NCBI RefSeq assembly: GCF_011065895.1 | Contig: NZ_JAALCR010000003.1 | Location: 310,001 to 374,000 of the forward strand | Origin: Paludisphaera rhizosphaerae | Lineage (GTDB): Bacteria; Planctomycetota; Planctomycetia; Isosphaerales; Isosphaeraceae | Direction of reading: 5' to 3' | DNA: 64,000 nucleotides | In this document: one piece after another, positions 18,257-28,026 of the stretch | Layout of the letters: every line of letters begins with the position of its first letter | Numbering within the stretch: the stretch's first letter is position 1 | Notes under the pieces: model-generated | What the model saw: the letters and a program-made list of their open reading frames with translations, nothing else | Database searches by the model: none | Told to the model about the DNA's origin: nothing | Position numbers and translations under genes: made by a program

Positions 18257-19153
18257 ATGCGTGTTTTCGTCACCGGCGCGACGGGATTCATCGGCTCGGT
18301 CGTCGTTCAGGATCTCCTCAAGGCGGGGCACTCCGTGCTGGGTCTCGCTCGGTCGGACACGGGCGCGGCATCGCTGGAAGCCGCCGGAGCCGAGGCGCTT
18401 CGAGGCGATCTCGAGGACCTCGAAAGCTTGCGGAGCGGCGCAGCGGCCTCGGACGGGGTGATCCACCTCGGCTTCATCCACGATTTCTCGAGGTTTCAGG
18501 AAGTCTGCGAGGCGGACAGGCGAGCGATCGAAGCGATGGGCGACGCCCTCGCCGGGACCGACCGTCCCCTGGTCGTCACCTCCGGCACCGGGATGGGAAC
18601 GAAGACGCCCGGTCAGCCCGCGACCGAAGACCACTACGACCCCAACCACCCCAACCCCCGCGCGGCCTCGGAGTTGGCCGCGGATACAGTCGCAACGCGA
18701 GGCGTGCGCGTGACGACGGTGAGGCTCCCGCAGGTTCACAACACGGAGAAGCAGGGTCTCGTCACGCCGATGATCGCCATCGCCCGCGAGAAGGGAGTCG
18801 CGGCTTACATCGGCGACGGGCTCAACCGCTGGCCCTCAGTGCATGTGCTCGACGCCGCCCCCGTCTACCGACTGGCCCTGGAGAAGGGGCCGAACCGCGC
18901 GAGATACCACGCGGTCGCCGAGGAGGGCGTGACCGCCCGCGCGATCGCCGAGGCCATCGGGCGAGGCCTGAAAATCCCTGTCGTCTCCCTATCGCCCGAG
19001 GAAGCCGCCGGCCATTTCGGCTGGATGGGGTTCTTCGCCGGATTGGACATGCCGGCGTCCAGCGCCCTGACGCAAGAACGCCTGGGATGGCGGCCCATCC
19101 AGAAGGCGGGAATCATCGAAGACCTCGATCACATGAGATGGTCCGAAGTCTGA
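18257..19153 (+). CDS. NAD(P)-dependent epimerase/dehydratase-like (extended SDR) protein
   Basis: A 298-residue Rossmann protein. It begins MRVFVTGATGFIGS, the TGxxGxxG cofactor motif of extended SDRs. A catalytic Tyr-x3-Lys is not clear, so it may be one of the atypical NAD(P)H-binding members. ATG at 18257 has GGGAGG 7 nt upstream; a TTG six nt earlier is less likely. Divergent from the AraC-family gene, which probably regulates it. Confidence 0.88.
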   Translation: MRVFVTGATGFIGSVVVQDLLKAGHSVLGLARSDTGAASLEAAGAEALRGDLEDLESLRSGAAASDGVIHLGFIHDFSRFQEVCEADRRAIEAMGDALAGTDRPLVVTSGTGMGTKTPGQPATEDHYDPNHPNPRAASELAADTVATRGVRVTTVRLPQVHNTEKQGLVTPMIAIAREKGVAAYIGDGLNRWPSVHVLDAAPVYRLALEKGPNRARYHAVAEEGVTARAIAEAIGRGLKIPVVSLSPEEAAGHFGWMGFFAGLDMPASSALTQERLGWRPIQKAGIIEDLDHMRWSEV

Positions 19154-19312
19154 GTCAGAGCGTCGAGCGTTGTCAAGAAATGCAGCCATCTAGCAGTGAA
19201 CAAAACGCCGACGCCCCGCCCCCCGGCCGAGGCAGGCTGGGGGGTGGGGACGCGGCGAGAAGACGTCGAGGAAGAGGGCCGAGGTGTCGCGGTGAGGAGC
19301 AGCGAGGCCGGG

Positions 19313-19972
19313 TCAGCCGGCGCGGCGGGTGCGGAAGCGACGGCCGGCGGCGAGGCCGACGACGCCGAGGCCCAGCATGGCGATCGAGGTGGGCTCGGGC
19401 ACGGTGGACGTATAGGTGCCGCTCATGCTGACGAGCAAGCCCTGGACGACGCCGTGGGTGTTCTCGGTGACGAACGTCAGCGTGTTGGTGCCGTCCTTGA
19501 AGAAGGCGGCGCCGCTGATCATGAAAGCGTGCAGCGTGCCGTAGGACTGGTCCGGCGTGGAGAAGCCGACAGAGACGCCGTTGACGAGGATGTCGTCGAT
19601 CTTGTCGTCCGAGCTGGCCTGCCCCGAGATGACGACAGTCGACAGAACCGCGTTAGTCAGCGTGAAGGTGGTCTCATAGGTGTAGACGCCGTTCACGACG
19701 TTGTAGAACGGCGGGGGGCCGATCCACTTGGAACCGCTGGGGGGCGTAACCCAGACGCCGCCGTACGGAGCCGTGGCGTACGCGGTCAGCGACGTCGACG
19801 GGGCGAAGGTCAGGGTGTAGTGAGAGTCCGCCGTACCGTCGGGAAGGATGTTCTTGCTGGCGTCCACGCCCGTGTTGTAGAGATCGGTGATCGATGCGGC
19901 CTGGGCGCCGACGCCCGAGACGGCCGCGATGAGACCAAACGCCAAAGCCTTGATCCAGTTACGACGAATCAT
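19313..19972 (-). CDS. PEP-CTERM sorting-domain protein
   Basis: A 219-residue secreted protein. It has a basic N terminus and a signal peptide (about residues 1-25, ending VGAQA), a Thr/Ser/Gly-rich beta body, and the tripartite sorting signal VPEPTS, then the hydrophobic stretch AMLGLGVVGLAAG and the basic tail RRFRTRRAG. The body (NGVSVGF, DGTNTLTFV) resembles the small beta-sandwich proteins often carrying this signal. ATG at 19972 follows AGGAAC. Function unknown. A different fold from the first PEP-CTERM protein at 15748. Confidence 0.88.
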   Translation of the reverse strand: MIRRNWIKALAFGLIAAVSGVGAQAASITDLYNTGVDASKNILPDGTADSHYTLTFAPSTSLTAYATAPYGGVWVTPPSGSKWIGPPPFYNVVNGVYTYETTFTLTNAVLSTVVISGQASSDDKIDDILVNGVSVGFSTPDQSYGTLHAFMISGAAFFKDGTNTLTFVTENTHGVVQGLLVSMSGTYTSTVPEPTSIAMLGLGVVGLAAGRRFRTRRAG

Positions 19973-20449
19973 TATATTGTTCCTAATATGAACACCTTTT
20001 CATCCACTGAAAATCGACTCGCGGGAGCGGCCGGCACAAGCCGACCACCTGAATTGAGTGCGGGATCTCCGCGTTCTCGCCCGCCGCGTCGTTCCAGAGC
20101 CCCGGTCACCGCCGGCGCTCAATCACCGTCCTGCCTCGACGGCCCCCCCTCTTGTTCCGTTCTTATCTTTTCGGGGGGTCGGTTTCCCGAACCGTCGGAC
20201 GGATTATGCCTCACGAATCAGCGCGATAAAATGGCAGGTGACCGCATGACGTATTGAATCACCAATACATGCCAATGGGGCCGCATGGGCGACCGTTTGA
20301 GGTGTCGCGGGAACACGTCAAGTCGGCCTGAGAAAACATTCGGGGTGCGGAACGTCGCTTTTAGACGACGTTGATCGGTTCAAATTGCGTCGCGAATGAT
20401 GGGCAAACCTTAAGGCCTCGCGATAATGAGACCTGAAAGGACGAAAAGA
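19973..20449. other. Intergenic region, no gene seen
   Basis: About 480 bases between the PEP-CTERM gene start and the end of the DUF1559 gene. I see no convincing frame on either strand. A terminator for the DUF1559 gene begins at 20442; otherwise nothing of note. Confidence 0.5.
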
Positions 20450-20465
20450 AGCCGTCGCGACGGCT
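20442..20465 (-). terminator. Intrinsic terminator of the DUF1559 gene
   Basis: AGCCGTCGCGACGGCT at 20450-20465 is a perfect palindrome (6-bp stem, CGCG loop). On the minus strand it is followed by TTCTTTTC. It lies about 40 nt after the stop of the DUF1559 gene at 20505. Confidence 0.6.
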
Positions 20466-20504
20466 GCCGCGGCGGCGTCGGGACGAGTATGCCTTGACCC
20501 GCGA

Positions 20505-21560
20505 TTAATATTGATCCGAGGCGACGATCTCGCCGGCCTGGATCGAGTTCAAACCGAGCCAGACGCCGTGGTTGATCGAGTCCTTGACGAACCGGCACGA
20601 CCCGTCGCCGAGCAGGACGTTGACGCCCCCGGGATGACGACTTTTCGCGCCGGCGAATGTGCGCAGTCCGATCTCGTCCACCCCCACGGCCGTGCACGGA
20701 AGGTTCTTCCTCGGCTCGCTGACGCAGAAGTAGGGGAGTTGAATCCGGTCGGCGTCGTTCTCGATCCGGTAATAGTCCCGAAACTGATTCGGGGCGAATC
20801 GCGAGATGTAAGAGGAGCCGCCGACGGTCGCCGACCACATCAACCCGCGGGTGTCGTTGAGGGAGCCCTGGATCAATTCGGCGACGAAGGCGGTCGCGCT
20901 GAGGCCGTCGCTCACGCTCGAGAGTCGAACCAGCGTCCTCCCGAACGGGGCAGCCAGGTACGTCGCGGGCCTCGACGTCGTCGGGTCGACAAGCAGCGTC
21001 GCCGGCGAGGGAGTGTCTTGCCCCCAGTAGGTATTGCCCCAGTTCGCTCCGTAGTTCCCCTTGGAACTGGTGTAAAAGCTCATGACGCCCCCCATGAAAT
21101 CGCGCGTCACCTGGAACTGGTTCTCAGCGTCGCTCGGGCATTGGAGAACGGCGAGTCTGATCGAGGCCAGGGTCAGGTTGGCGTAAATCCCCATGGGGGC
21201 TGGTGCGAACGGCCCTTCCGTCCCCAGATCGAAGTTAGCCGCGTTGAAGAACGCCTGCTGCTCCAACTGGGGCAACAGATGCACGATCCACGGCGTGTTC
21301 TGACATCCCGTCAAGAGACCCAGGGGGCAGGCCGACGACTTGATCAAGCCCGGCGGCAGGGCCGTATGGACGTCGTGATAGCTGTGAAGGGCCAAGCCGA
21401 GCTGCTTCATGTTGTTGACGCACTGGACCCGCCTCGCAGCCTCACGAGCCGCCTGAACGGCCGGCAGCAACAGGGCGATCAAGACCGCAATGACCGCGAT
21501 CACCACCAGCAGTTCGATCAACGTGAAAGCCCGGCGGTGCGCCCCATCGCCCCTGAGCAT
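20505..21560 (-). CDS. DUF1559 pseudopilin-like protein (H-X9-DG type)
   Basis: A 351-residue planctomycete surface protein. It starts with a prepilin-type N terminus: a short basic leader, then FTLIELLVVIAVIAVLIALLLP, the class III/type II pseudopilin helix cleaved by prepilin peptidase. This is followed by the planctomycete DUF1559 signature (QAAREAARRVQCVNNMKQLGLALHSYHD) and the C-terminal H-X9-DG motif (SRHPGGVNVLLGDGS). The ATG at 21560 is taken because it begins the leader and AAGGGGACAG precedes it; the frame is open to 21629. Such proteins are numerous in these genomes; the role is thought to be in pili, secretion or the cell surface. A second copy lies at 51756. Confidence 0.93.
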   Translation of the reverse strand: MLRGDGAHRRAFTLIELLVVIAVIAVLIALLLPAVQAAREAARRVQCVNNMKQLGLALHSYHDVHTALPPGLIKSSACPLGLLTGCQNTPWIVHLLPQLEQQAFFNAANFDLGTEGPFAPAPMGIYANLTLASIRLAVLQCPSDAENQFQVTRDFMGGVMSFYTSSKGNYGANWGNTYWGQDTPSPATLLVDPTTSRPATYLAAPFGRTLVRLSSVSDGLSATAFVAELIQGSLNDTRGLMWSATVGGSSYISRFAPNQFRDYYRIENDADRIQLPYFCVSEPRKNLPCTAVGVDEIGLRTFAGAKSRHPGGVNVLLGDGSCRFVKDSINHGVWLGLNSIQAGEIVASDQY

Positions 21561-21742
21561 CGCTGTCCCCTTTCCGAAGTCCGAGGTCGTCGACGCGATA
21601 AACCGAAATCGATCTCCAGGCCGATGCACACTTCACACTTGTCGGATTCGGATTTAGTCTATCCCGTTGCCTTCAGTCCAAATAGACCGTTTCGGAACGC
21701 TGGGAAACAAATCGACGTTTCTGCCTCGTGGGGGTGTCCCCT

Positions 21743-22093
21743 TTGACGCGCAACAAGGACGACGACCATCTCGCCGAGGCCCAGTAGATCCTGGAATGCC
21801 TGCTGCAACAGGATCTGGACGGCGGGGCCGTCGCCTACCTGGACGCCCTATCGGACGCCATCGAACGCTATGAAGACGAGACCATTCCGCCGTCAGACGC
21901 AACGCCGGCCGAAGTTCTCCAGGAATCGCTGAACGCCAATCGACTGACTCAACAGGCCCTGGCCGATGCGGTCGGCATAGCCCAATCCGCACTCTCGGCG
22001 TTCCTCAAAGACAGGCGGGTCCCGACCGCAGCCCATGCCAAGCGCTTGGGCGACCACTTCGGCGTGTCCCTTACCGTCTTTCTGCCGCTCTGA
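21743..22093 (+). pseudogene. HigA-like antitoxin relic with an in-frame TAG
   Basis: Reading on the plus strand, the frame ending with TGA at 22091-22093 encodes a helix-turn-helix protein resembling HigA-type antitoxins: YLDALSDAIERYED then LTQQALADAVGIAQSALSAF and FGVSLTVFLPL. The frame carries a TAG at 21785-21787 after only 14 codons from a possible TTG at 21743. No ATG, GTG or TTG follows in frame before the HTH. No toxin gene is next to it. So it is best read as a decayed toxin-antitoxin remnant; it could alternatively be translated from an unusual start. Confidence 0.5.
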
Positions 22094-22400
22094 GAGCATC
22101 GCGGCGATAGTGCCCTTCCGGTCGGACTTCGCAGACGCGAGGACGCAGGGACGGCCTGAATCGCGTGAAATCCCGCCGGCCCGGAAAGGGACGCCGGACC
22201 GGCGGACGCACGGCTTCGCTCAGATCTTTCGCCCCAGGGCGGACAGCCAACGCCCCCCATATCGCAACATCAATACATTTATGTTTGTGACCAACGGTTG
22301 GGATGATCGTAGCCACCAGGCTGCTGAATCGACTCCGGTCCTCGTACCATGAGTTGGAGGTTGCTCTGACCCAGGTGAGGGCTTGAAGGGTTCAATCGCG
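22094..22400. other. Intergenic region, no gene seen
   Basis: About 307 bases with lower GC than average near 22260-22290 and no convincing coding frame, RNA or repeat. It would contain the promoter of the small gene that follows. Confidence 0.4.
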
Positions 22401-22670
22401 ATGTACTCCGATTTTTGCAATGCAGATTCGATCGTCCTGGAGTGGGCCGGCGATGGGCCCTTGATCGTCCAGCGACTGTCCGACGGAAGCATCCCTGTGG
22501 TCGTCGTCCAGGGGCAAGTGATCGTCTTCGCTTCAGCAGGCGAAACCTTCGCCTTATCGACTGAGGATCGATCCTGGGAGGTCCGCTACCATCCGGGACG
22601 AACGCTGGAAGTGCGGGGCTATGACTTGCTCGTGAAAAACGCCGCGCTCGTCATCTGCAGGACTGTATGA
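22401..22670 (+). CDS. Small hypothetical protein
   Basis: An 89-residue protein, possibly 95 if the TTG at 22383 is used. It has alternating hydrophobic and polar residues, several strands (VVVVQGQVIVFASAG) and no membrane helix or signal. I do not recognise it. Its coding character is fair: balanced composition and no shadow-type Arg/Pro bias. AAGGG lies 10 nt before the ATG. Function unknown. Confidence 0.45.
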   Translation: MYSDFCNADSIVLEWAGDGPLIVQRLSDGSIPVVVVQGQVIVFASAGETFALSTEDRSWEVRYHPGRTLEVRGYDLLVKNAALVICRTV

Positions 22671-22862
22671 CGCCCTGCGCGGCCCGTGCTTTGATCCAGG
22701 TTCAAAGCTCAGGCCCGGTTCGTGGCATCCCGCGTCAGGGGAGGGGAACTCCCTGCTGGGATCGAGCAAGCAGCCCGATTCCGGGGCGACCACGACGACC
22801 TGTCGTCTCGATCGAACGGGCGAACCGCCCTGCCGTCGAGGGGGCGAGAAAACCGAAACGGA

Positions 22863-22911
22863 AGAGGGCGGGACGCGCCGGCGACCGGTCGCGTCCCGCC
22901 CTCTCGGGTTT
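22863..22911. terminator. Strong hairpin terminator between convergent genes
   Basis: AGAGGGCGGGACGCG at 22863-22877 and its perfect reverse complement at 22890-22904, 15 bp, with a 12-nt loop. On the plus strand CTCGGGTTTT follows; on the minus strand T-rich sequence (TTCCGTTTCGGTTTTC) follows. It can serve the gene on either strand, mainly the protease at 22938. Confidence 0.75.
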
Positions 22912-22937
22912 TCATCAGAGATCGCGTCAACGGTGGA

Positions 22938-25883
22938 TCAGGGCTCGTTGGCGTTGAGGTTGGCCTTGAGGACCTGGTCGATGCGGTGGCGAAGCTCCTT
23001 CAGGTGGGCCAACGTGGTGTCGTCGATGGCAGCGTCTTTGTCTTTGCGGGCGACGGCGCCGTCGATCTTGCGGCCGATCTCGTCGAGGTGCAGCCGGGCC
23101 AGGTTCTTGGCGTCGGGGGGCGTGCTCGATGAGCCGCCGAGGATGATGATGTAGCTGTACATCCCGTAGAAGTCGTTGTTCGACTTCGGACCCAGGACCA
23201 TCGTGCTCAGGCGCTTGACGTACTCGCGCTGGAGATTGCGGCGAGAGGTCGAGATCGTCGTCGGCGATGAACCGGACGGGGGCGGCGCCAGTTCGCTGAA
23301 GATGCCGTCGGTGAAGGAGCGGAAGATCTCCTCCATCTTCAGCGGCTTCGAGCCGGGGTCGCTCTGGGCCTCCTGGTTCTGGATCCGCTGGAGGGTCGAG
23401 CCGGAGAGGCACTCGTCGAGCGGGATCTCCTGGATGTTCAGGATCACGTCGTAAACCGGGTAGCCGGCCGCGCCGGACATCCCGAAGCCCTGATCCTGCC
23501 AGGTCTCGCGGATCAGCTTGCGGAGCAAGGCCGGTGAGAACTCGAAGGCCTTGTCCGAGAGGATGCGGTCGACCAGCAGCTTCAGAGCCTCACGCTGCTT
23601 CTCACCGGAAACGGGAACGACGGGGTCCTTGGCCTTCTCCGTCCCCTTGAAGTCGCGGCTGACCGACTGGCCGCCGATGTACTCGGCGGCGAGGTAGGCG
23701 CCGTTGCCGTACTGGCTGACGCACGAGCTGAAGGCCGAGCGAAGCCGACTCCACGACTCGTTGTCGCGAAGGACCTTCTTGTCCAGGTCCTTGAGCAACT
23801 CCGCAGCCATCTCCATGCGCTGGCGGCCGTAGGCCAGAGTGTCGTTGGAGAGGTCGTAGGTGTTGACCTGGGGATCGTAGTTGTAGAAGTCGTCGTCGGT
23901 GGCGAAGGTCAGATCCGGATCAGGAGACTTGGCGGCGATCTTCTTCAACTCGGCCGCCTCGTCGCCGTCGATCGGCTTGTAGGCGTACTCGATCGCCCAG
24001 TAGTCGTAAGGGCCGATCGTCGTAGAGGCGTAGTCGCCCTGCTTCTGGCCCTTGGGGGCGACGTTGATCGGGTTGTAGTCCATCACGCTGCCCGCCATAC
24101 CCTTGGCGTGCGTGACGTTGACGTCGTTGATCTCTTCCGGCTTGAGCATGACGCTCGCCTTGAAGTTGTGCCGCAGGCCGAGCGAGTGCCCGACCTCGTG
24201 CATCACGACTTCCTTGATCGCCTGGCCGAGGAAGCCTTCCGGAAGCTTGGGCTCGTCGTCCTTCTTCTCCTTGTCTTTGTCCTTGTCTTTCTCCTCCTCG
24301 GCAGCGGCGGCGGCGAAGCTCGCCAGGGCGAGGGTGGCGAACCGCATCTCATTGCCGCGGGCGGCGGAGTAATTGCAGGCGGCCAGGCGGTTCTGATTCA
24401 TGCGCTGGAAGAGCTGCGCCTGGATCGGGTCCCAACCGGCGGGGACGAGATCCACGAGCGGCGGGACGACGCCGTTCGCACCGGCGGCCAGGCCCATGGT
24501 CGCGGCCTTCTGGAGAGCCTCCCGGCGCGAGCCCGGCGGCGGAGTGGGCAAGCCGAAGCCCTGCTTGCTCGCCATGATCGGGCTGATGATCTCGGCCATG
24601 GCCAGCGGGGTGACGGCCGCCGGCGCCTCGCCGGGCTTGCCGGAAGGCGTCGGCACGCCCACCAGCATCGCGTACTCTTCCTTCCAGATCTTGATCCAGC
24701 TGGCGTCGAAGATGACGTCGCCGTCGATCATCTCGCCCGTCATCGGGTCGCTGCGGAGGCACGACATCGCATAGGTCGACCCGGTCGTGATCCAGCGCAG
24801 GGTGCAGTAGTTGATGTCTTCAGGCTCGAAGTCGTCCTGGTCGTTCTGCCACCGGACGGCCAGAGCGTTCAGGAAGCCGATCTTCTCAAACGCCTTGTTC
24901 CATTCGAGGATCCCTTGCTCCACGTAGGGCCGGTATTCCAGCGGCACGTTGTCCTCGATCCACCAAACGATCTGCTTCTTCGGCGGCGACAATTTGGCCT
25001 TGGGGTCGGCCTTTTCCAGCCGCCAGCGGTTGATCATCCGCTTGGCATCGGTGTCCGGGTTCGGCTGGCTGTAGTCGGTGACGGCGTTGAGGAAGTGGCC
25101 GACGCGGTAGTCGGCCAGCCGGGGCTTGTAGCCCGAGTCGGGAGCCTTGCAAAGGCTGTAGTGGATGACCATCGTCATCCCCCGCGAATCGACGACCGGC
25201 GAGGCCCCGCCGCCGTACGAATAGTAGCCGAAGCGCCCCCCCGAAAACGTCGCTTCCACCTGGATCTCAACGTTGTTGGGATACGCGCGGATCTTGTACC
25301 ACCGCGAGCGGTTCTTATCGATCGACCCCATGCGGAGTTCGGCGAAGTCCCCCATGAGGACGTCGCCCAGGTCGACGACCAGCGCGCCGCCGTTGGGGCT
25401 GATGCTCAGGATCGGTAGGGCCATCAGCACGGAGTCGGTGTAGTTCTGCTTGACGGCCTTGTCCAGCGGCGTCCCCGAGTTCGCCGTGAAGTGGACGTTC
25501 TTGCGGACGATCTGGACCTTGTCGTCGATCCGACGGAACGACAGCACCCACTCGTCGCCGAAGTTCAGCGGATTCCCCGCGCTGGCCGTGCCGCGGGCGA
25601 TCATGATCGGCGCTAGGATCGGCTTGTCGAGCTGGTCGGGCTTGATCTCGGCGTAGAGGTGTTGCTCCTTCTCGTGGAGCGTGAGGAAGCCCTCGTACTT
25701 CTTGGCGTCCTTGGTCAGCTCATGGAAGTCCTGGAATTTCTTGGCTTCCGCCGGCTTGCCCTCCGCCGGCTTGGCCTCCGCAGGTTTGCTCGGCTCCTCT
25801 CCGACCGCCGGCCCGCCGCCGACCAGCCAGGAGAGAGCCGCCGCGACCAGCGCGGGACCCGTCGAACGCTTCAGCAAGTCCAT
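22938..25883 (-). CDS. Zinc-dependent metzincin protease (DUF5117/DUF4953-like), secreted
   Basis: A 981-residue secreted metalloprotease. The ATG at 25883 is preceded by GGAGGTGAAA, which is an ideal ribosome-binding site. A signal peptide (about residues 1-30) is followed by a short Lys/Pro/Glu/Ala repeat arm (KPAEAKPAEG), a beta-rich N-terminal DUF5117-like region, and the catalytic zone: HEVGHSLGLRHNF near residue 560 with three zinc ligands, then the Met-turn in GSVMDYNP about 40 residues later. A Lys/Asp/Glu-rich insertion (KDKDKDKEKKD) lies shortly before the zinc site. The C-terminal DUF4953-like half is helical. The combination is typical of large exported metzincins of planctomycetes and other phyla. 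Substrate not known. Confidence 0.92.
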   Translation of the reverse strand: MDLLKRSTGPALVAAALSWLVGGGPAVGEEPSKPAEAKPAEGKPAEAKKFQDFHELTKDAKKYEGFLTLHEKEQHLYAEIKPDQLDKPILAPIMIARGTASAGNPLNFGDEWVLSFRRIDDKVQIVRKNVHFTANSGTPLDKAVKQNYTDSVLMALPILSISPNGGALVVDLGDVLMGDFAELRMGSIDKNRSRWYKIRAYPNNVEIQVEATFSGGRFGYYSYGGGASPVVDSRGMTMVIHYSLCKAPDSGYKPRLADYRVGHFLNAVTDYSQPNPDTDAKRMINRWRLEKADPKAKLSPPKKQIVWWIEDNVPLEYRPYVEQGILEWNKAFEKIGFLNALAVRWQNDQDDFEPEDINYCTLRWITTGSTYAMSCLRSDPMTGEMIDGDVIFDASWIKIWKEEYAMLVGVPTPSGKPGEAPAAVTPLAMAEIISPIMASKQGFGLPTPPPGSRREALQKAATMGLAAGANGVVPPLVDLVPAGWDPIQAQLFQRMNQNRLAACNYSAARGNEMRFATLALASFAAAAAEEEKDKDKDKEKKDDEPKLPEGFLGQAIKEVVMHEVGHSLGLRHNFKASVMLKPEEINDVNVTHAKGMAGSVMDYNPINVAPKGQKQGDYASTTIGPYDYWAIEYAYKPIDGDEAAELKKIAAKSPDPDLTFATDDDFYNYDPQVNTYDLSNDTLAYGRQRMEMAAELLKDLDKKVLRDNESWSRLRSAFSSCVSQYGNGAYLAAEYIGGQSVSRDFKGTEKAKDPVVPVSGEKQREALKLLVDRILSDKAFEFSPALLRKLIRETWQDQGFGMSGAAGYPVYDVILNIQEIPLDECLSGSTLQRIQNQEAQSDPGSKPLKMEEIFRSFTDGIFSELAPPPSGSSPTTISTSRRNLQREYVKRLSTMVLGPKSNNDFYGMYSYIIILGGSSSTPPDAKNLARLHLDEIGRKIDGAVARKDKDAAIDDTTLAHLKELRHRIDQVLKANLNANEP

Positions 25884-26174
25884 TTTCACCTCCAGAACGG
25901 AGTCAGTACGTCTGAGATGTCGGACCGGGCAGCCGCCCCTAGATTCCCCCAGGGCCGCCCACCCACCCCAGGCGATATCTTCGACAAGCGTCCCAGGGAA
26001 TTCAAGGGGCTGATCGCCCAGTTCCTTCGGAGTTTCCGCCGCAATATCCATTAAATCCGGCTCAGAAAGGCGCGCTTCTCAGGACAGCAGCGGATCAATC
26101 GAGTAAGCAAGGCGACGCCAGGGCCGACTGATGCGCTCCGCCGCATTCGGCCGTTGGATTCAAGGAGGAAGAAA

Positions 26175-28001
26175 ATGGCTGCCCGAGGAGATTCTCCAGC
26201 CCCCCCCAGAGCAGCGATTCTTCCGTCGCGCAAGGCCTTCTCGCCGATCGACATCCTACTGATCGGAGTCTGGTTCGCCCTGGCGACGGGGCTGTTTGAG
26301 CTGGCCGTCGGTCTGGCCTCGATCCACGGCCGAGGAGTGATCACCTACGACACTCTTCGAACGAACTGGCATCACGTCTGGATGGTCCCGCTTTCCTATG
26401 CTGCCCTGTTTCTCGCGCCCGTGACGGCGGCTGTGGGACTGGCGCTGGCGGCGCCGAGGTTTCGGCGAGGGCGTGCGGCGATCGGGGGATTCGCGGCGTT
26501 GTCGGCGTGGTCGCTGGCGTTGGGAGTGCCGGGGCTGAACACGCCCGCCAGGCTGGCTCTGGCGGGAGGACTGGCCGCGGCCGCGACGAGGCTTGCGCTG
26601 GGGCATCCCGACGGCTTCCGCCGACTGGTTCGCGCGACCGCGCCGGCGGGGCTTGTCCTGGTGGCCCTCGCGGCAGCCGGGGCGACGGCGTTTGAGCATC
26701 ATCGCGGGCCTTCGGCGACTCCCGCGAAGGGCGACCCCAACGTCGTGGTGATCGTGCTGGATACGGTTCGGGCCGATTCACTCACCCCGTATGGGTCGGA
26801 GCGAGACGTTACGCCGAACCTCGCACGCCTGGCCCGCGAGGGCGTCCTGTTCCGCAACGCCCGATCGACGGCCTCCTGGACGCTGCCGGCGCATGCGTCG
26901 CTGTTCACGGGCCGGTTTCCTTCCGAGCTGTCCGTCGACGTCGGCCGGCCGCTTGACGGCGAGTTCCCCACGTTGGCGGAGCGGCTCTCCGCGCGGGGCT
27001 TCGCGACGGCCGGCTTCGTCGCCAACCTGGAGAACTGCAACGCCTGGTACGGCCTGGATCGAGGCTTCGACCACTATGAGGACTTCTACGAGAACGACCG
27101 CGTCGACGCCCGTGAGATCCTGCGGTGCTCGCGGCTGGGGCGGTTCACGGCGGCGTCGAAGTGGGGGGCGAAACTGGTCCGGACGGCGTTCGGACCGGGC
27201 TCTTACCAGTACCGGAAGTCGGCCGCGATGATCAACCGAGACGCCCTGGCCTGGCTCGACGCCCGGCCCGACGACGGCCGGCCGTTCTTCATGTTCCTGA
27301 ACTACTTCGACGCCCACGACCCATACATCCCGCCGGCCGACGCCTCCCGCAAGTTCTCGGCCGGAACGAACGCCCCGCGCGACGCTTACGACGACTGCCT
27401 GGCCTATCTCGACGGCCAGATCGGCCGGTTGCTCGACGACCTGGACCGTCGCGGCCTGCGGGACGACACGATGATCGTCGTGACGGCCGACCACGGCGAG
27501 AGCTTCGGCGAGCACGGCCTGGCCGGGCATGGAATCAGCCTTTACCGGGCGGAAACTCATATTCCCCTGATCGTCGTCGCCCCCGGCAAGACTCCCCGCG
27601 AGTCGGCCGTCGATCGGCCGGTGAGCCTCCGCGACGTGGCTCCCACGATCCTGGATCTCCTCGGCGACGGTCCCGGGCCCTTCCCGGGTCCTTCGCTCTC
27701 GACGGCCTGGCAAACCTTCCCTGCGGCCGAGCTAGCCGAGGAGGACGAGCCGGTCTTCCTGGAGTTGGATCGCGCGGAGGCCGTGCCGGATGAGGCCGGC
27801 GACGCCCCAGCGCGGCTCGGGACGATGCGGTCGCTCGTCGCCGGGCGTCACGCTTACATCCTGAACGGGGACGGCGGCGAGGAACTGTACGACATCAAGA
27901 CCGACCCCGAGGAGCGCCAGGATCTGGCCTCTCTTCCCGAATCCCGGGATCGACTCCGCCTGTTCCGCGACCTGATGCGCCCGCTGATCGACGTCGACTG
28001 A
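26175..28001 (+). CDS. Membrane-anchored sulfatase-like hydrolase with Thr nucleophile
   Basis: A 608-residue protein of the alkaline phosphatase/sulfatase superfamily. The ATG at 26175 follows AAGGAGG. The first about 180 residues hold about five transmembrane helices; then comes the catalytic domain, beginning NVVVIVLDTVRADSLTP with metal ligands. The nucleophile position reads S-W-T-L-P-A-H-A-S around Thr236, rather than the C-x-P-S-R motif that is converted to formylglycine in true sulfatases. Later, NYFDAHDPYIPP and ADHGESFGEH supply the other metal ligands. This version is typical of membrane phosphoglycerol-transferase-like or phosphohydrolase enzymes of the superfamily; a sulfate substrate is less likely. 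It is followed 25 nt later by a small gene. Confidence 0.9.
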   Translation: MAARGDSPAPPRAAILPSRKAFSPIDILLIGVWFALATGLFELAVGLASIHGRGVITYDTLRTNWHHVWMVPLSYAALFLAPVTAAVGLALAAPRFRRGRAAIGGFAALSAWSLALGVPGLNTPARLALAGGLAAAATRLALGHPDGFRRLVRATAPAGLVLVALAAAGATAFEHHRGPSATPAKGDPNVVVIVLDTVRADSLTPYGSERDVTPNLARLAREGVLFRNARSTASWTLPAHASLFTGRFPSELSVDVGRPLDGEFPTLAERLSARGFATAGFVANLENCNAWYGLDRGFDHYEDFYENDRVDAREILRCSRLGRFTAASKWGAKLVRTAFGPGSYQYRKSAAMINRDALAWLDARPDDGRPFFMFLNYFDAHDPYIPPADASRKFSAGTNAPRDAYDDCLAYLDGQIGRLLDDLDRRGLRDDTMIVVTADHGESFGEHGLAGHGISLYRAETHIPLIVVAPGKTPRESAVDRPVSLRDVAPTILDLLGDGPGPFPGPSLSTAWQTFPAAELAEEDEPVFLELDRAEAVPDEAGDAPARLGTMRSLVAGRHAYILNGDGGEELYDIKTDPEERQDLASLPESRDRLRLFRDLMRPLIDVD

Positions 28002-28026
28002 CAACTCCTCAAGGACGAATACCCCG

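Noticed and set aside
22927-23412. Minus-strand frame of 161 codons overlapping the metzincin end
   Set aside because: Shadow frame rich in Arg and Pro; the metzincin frame continues through.
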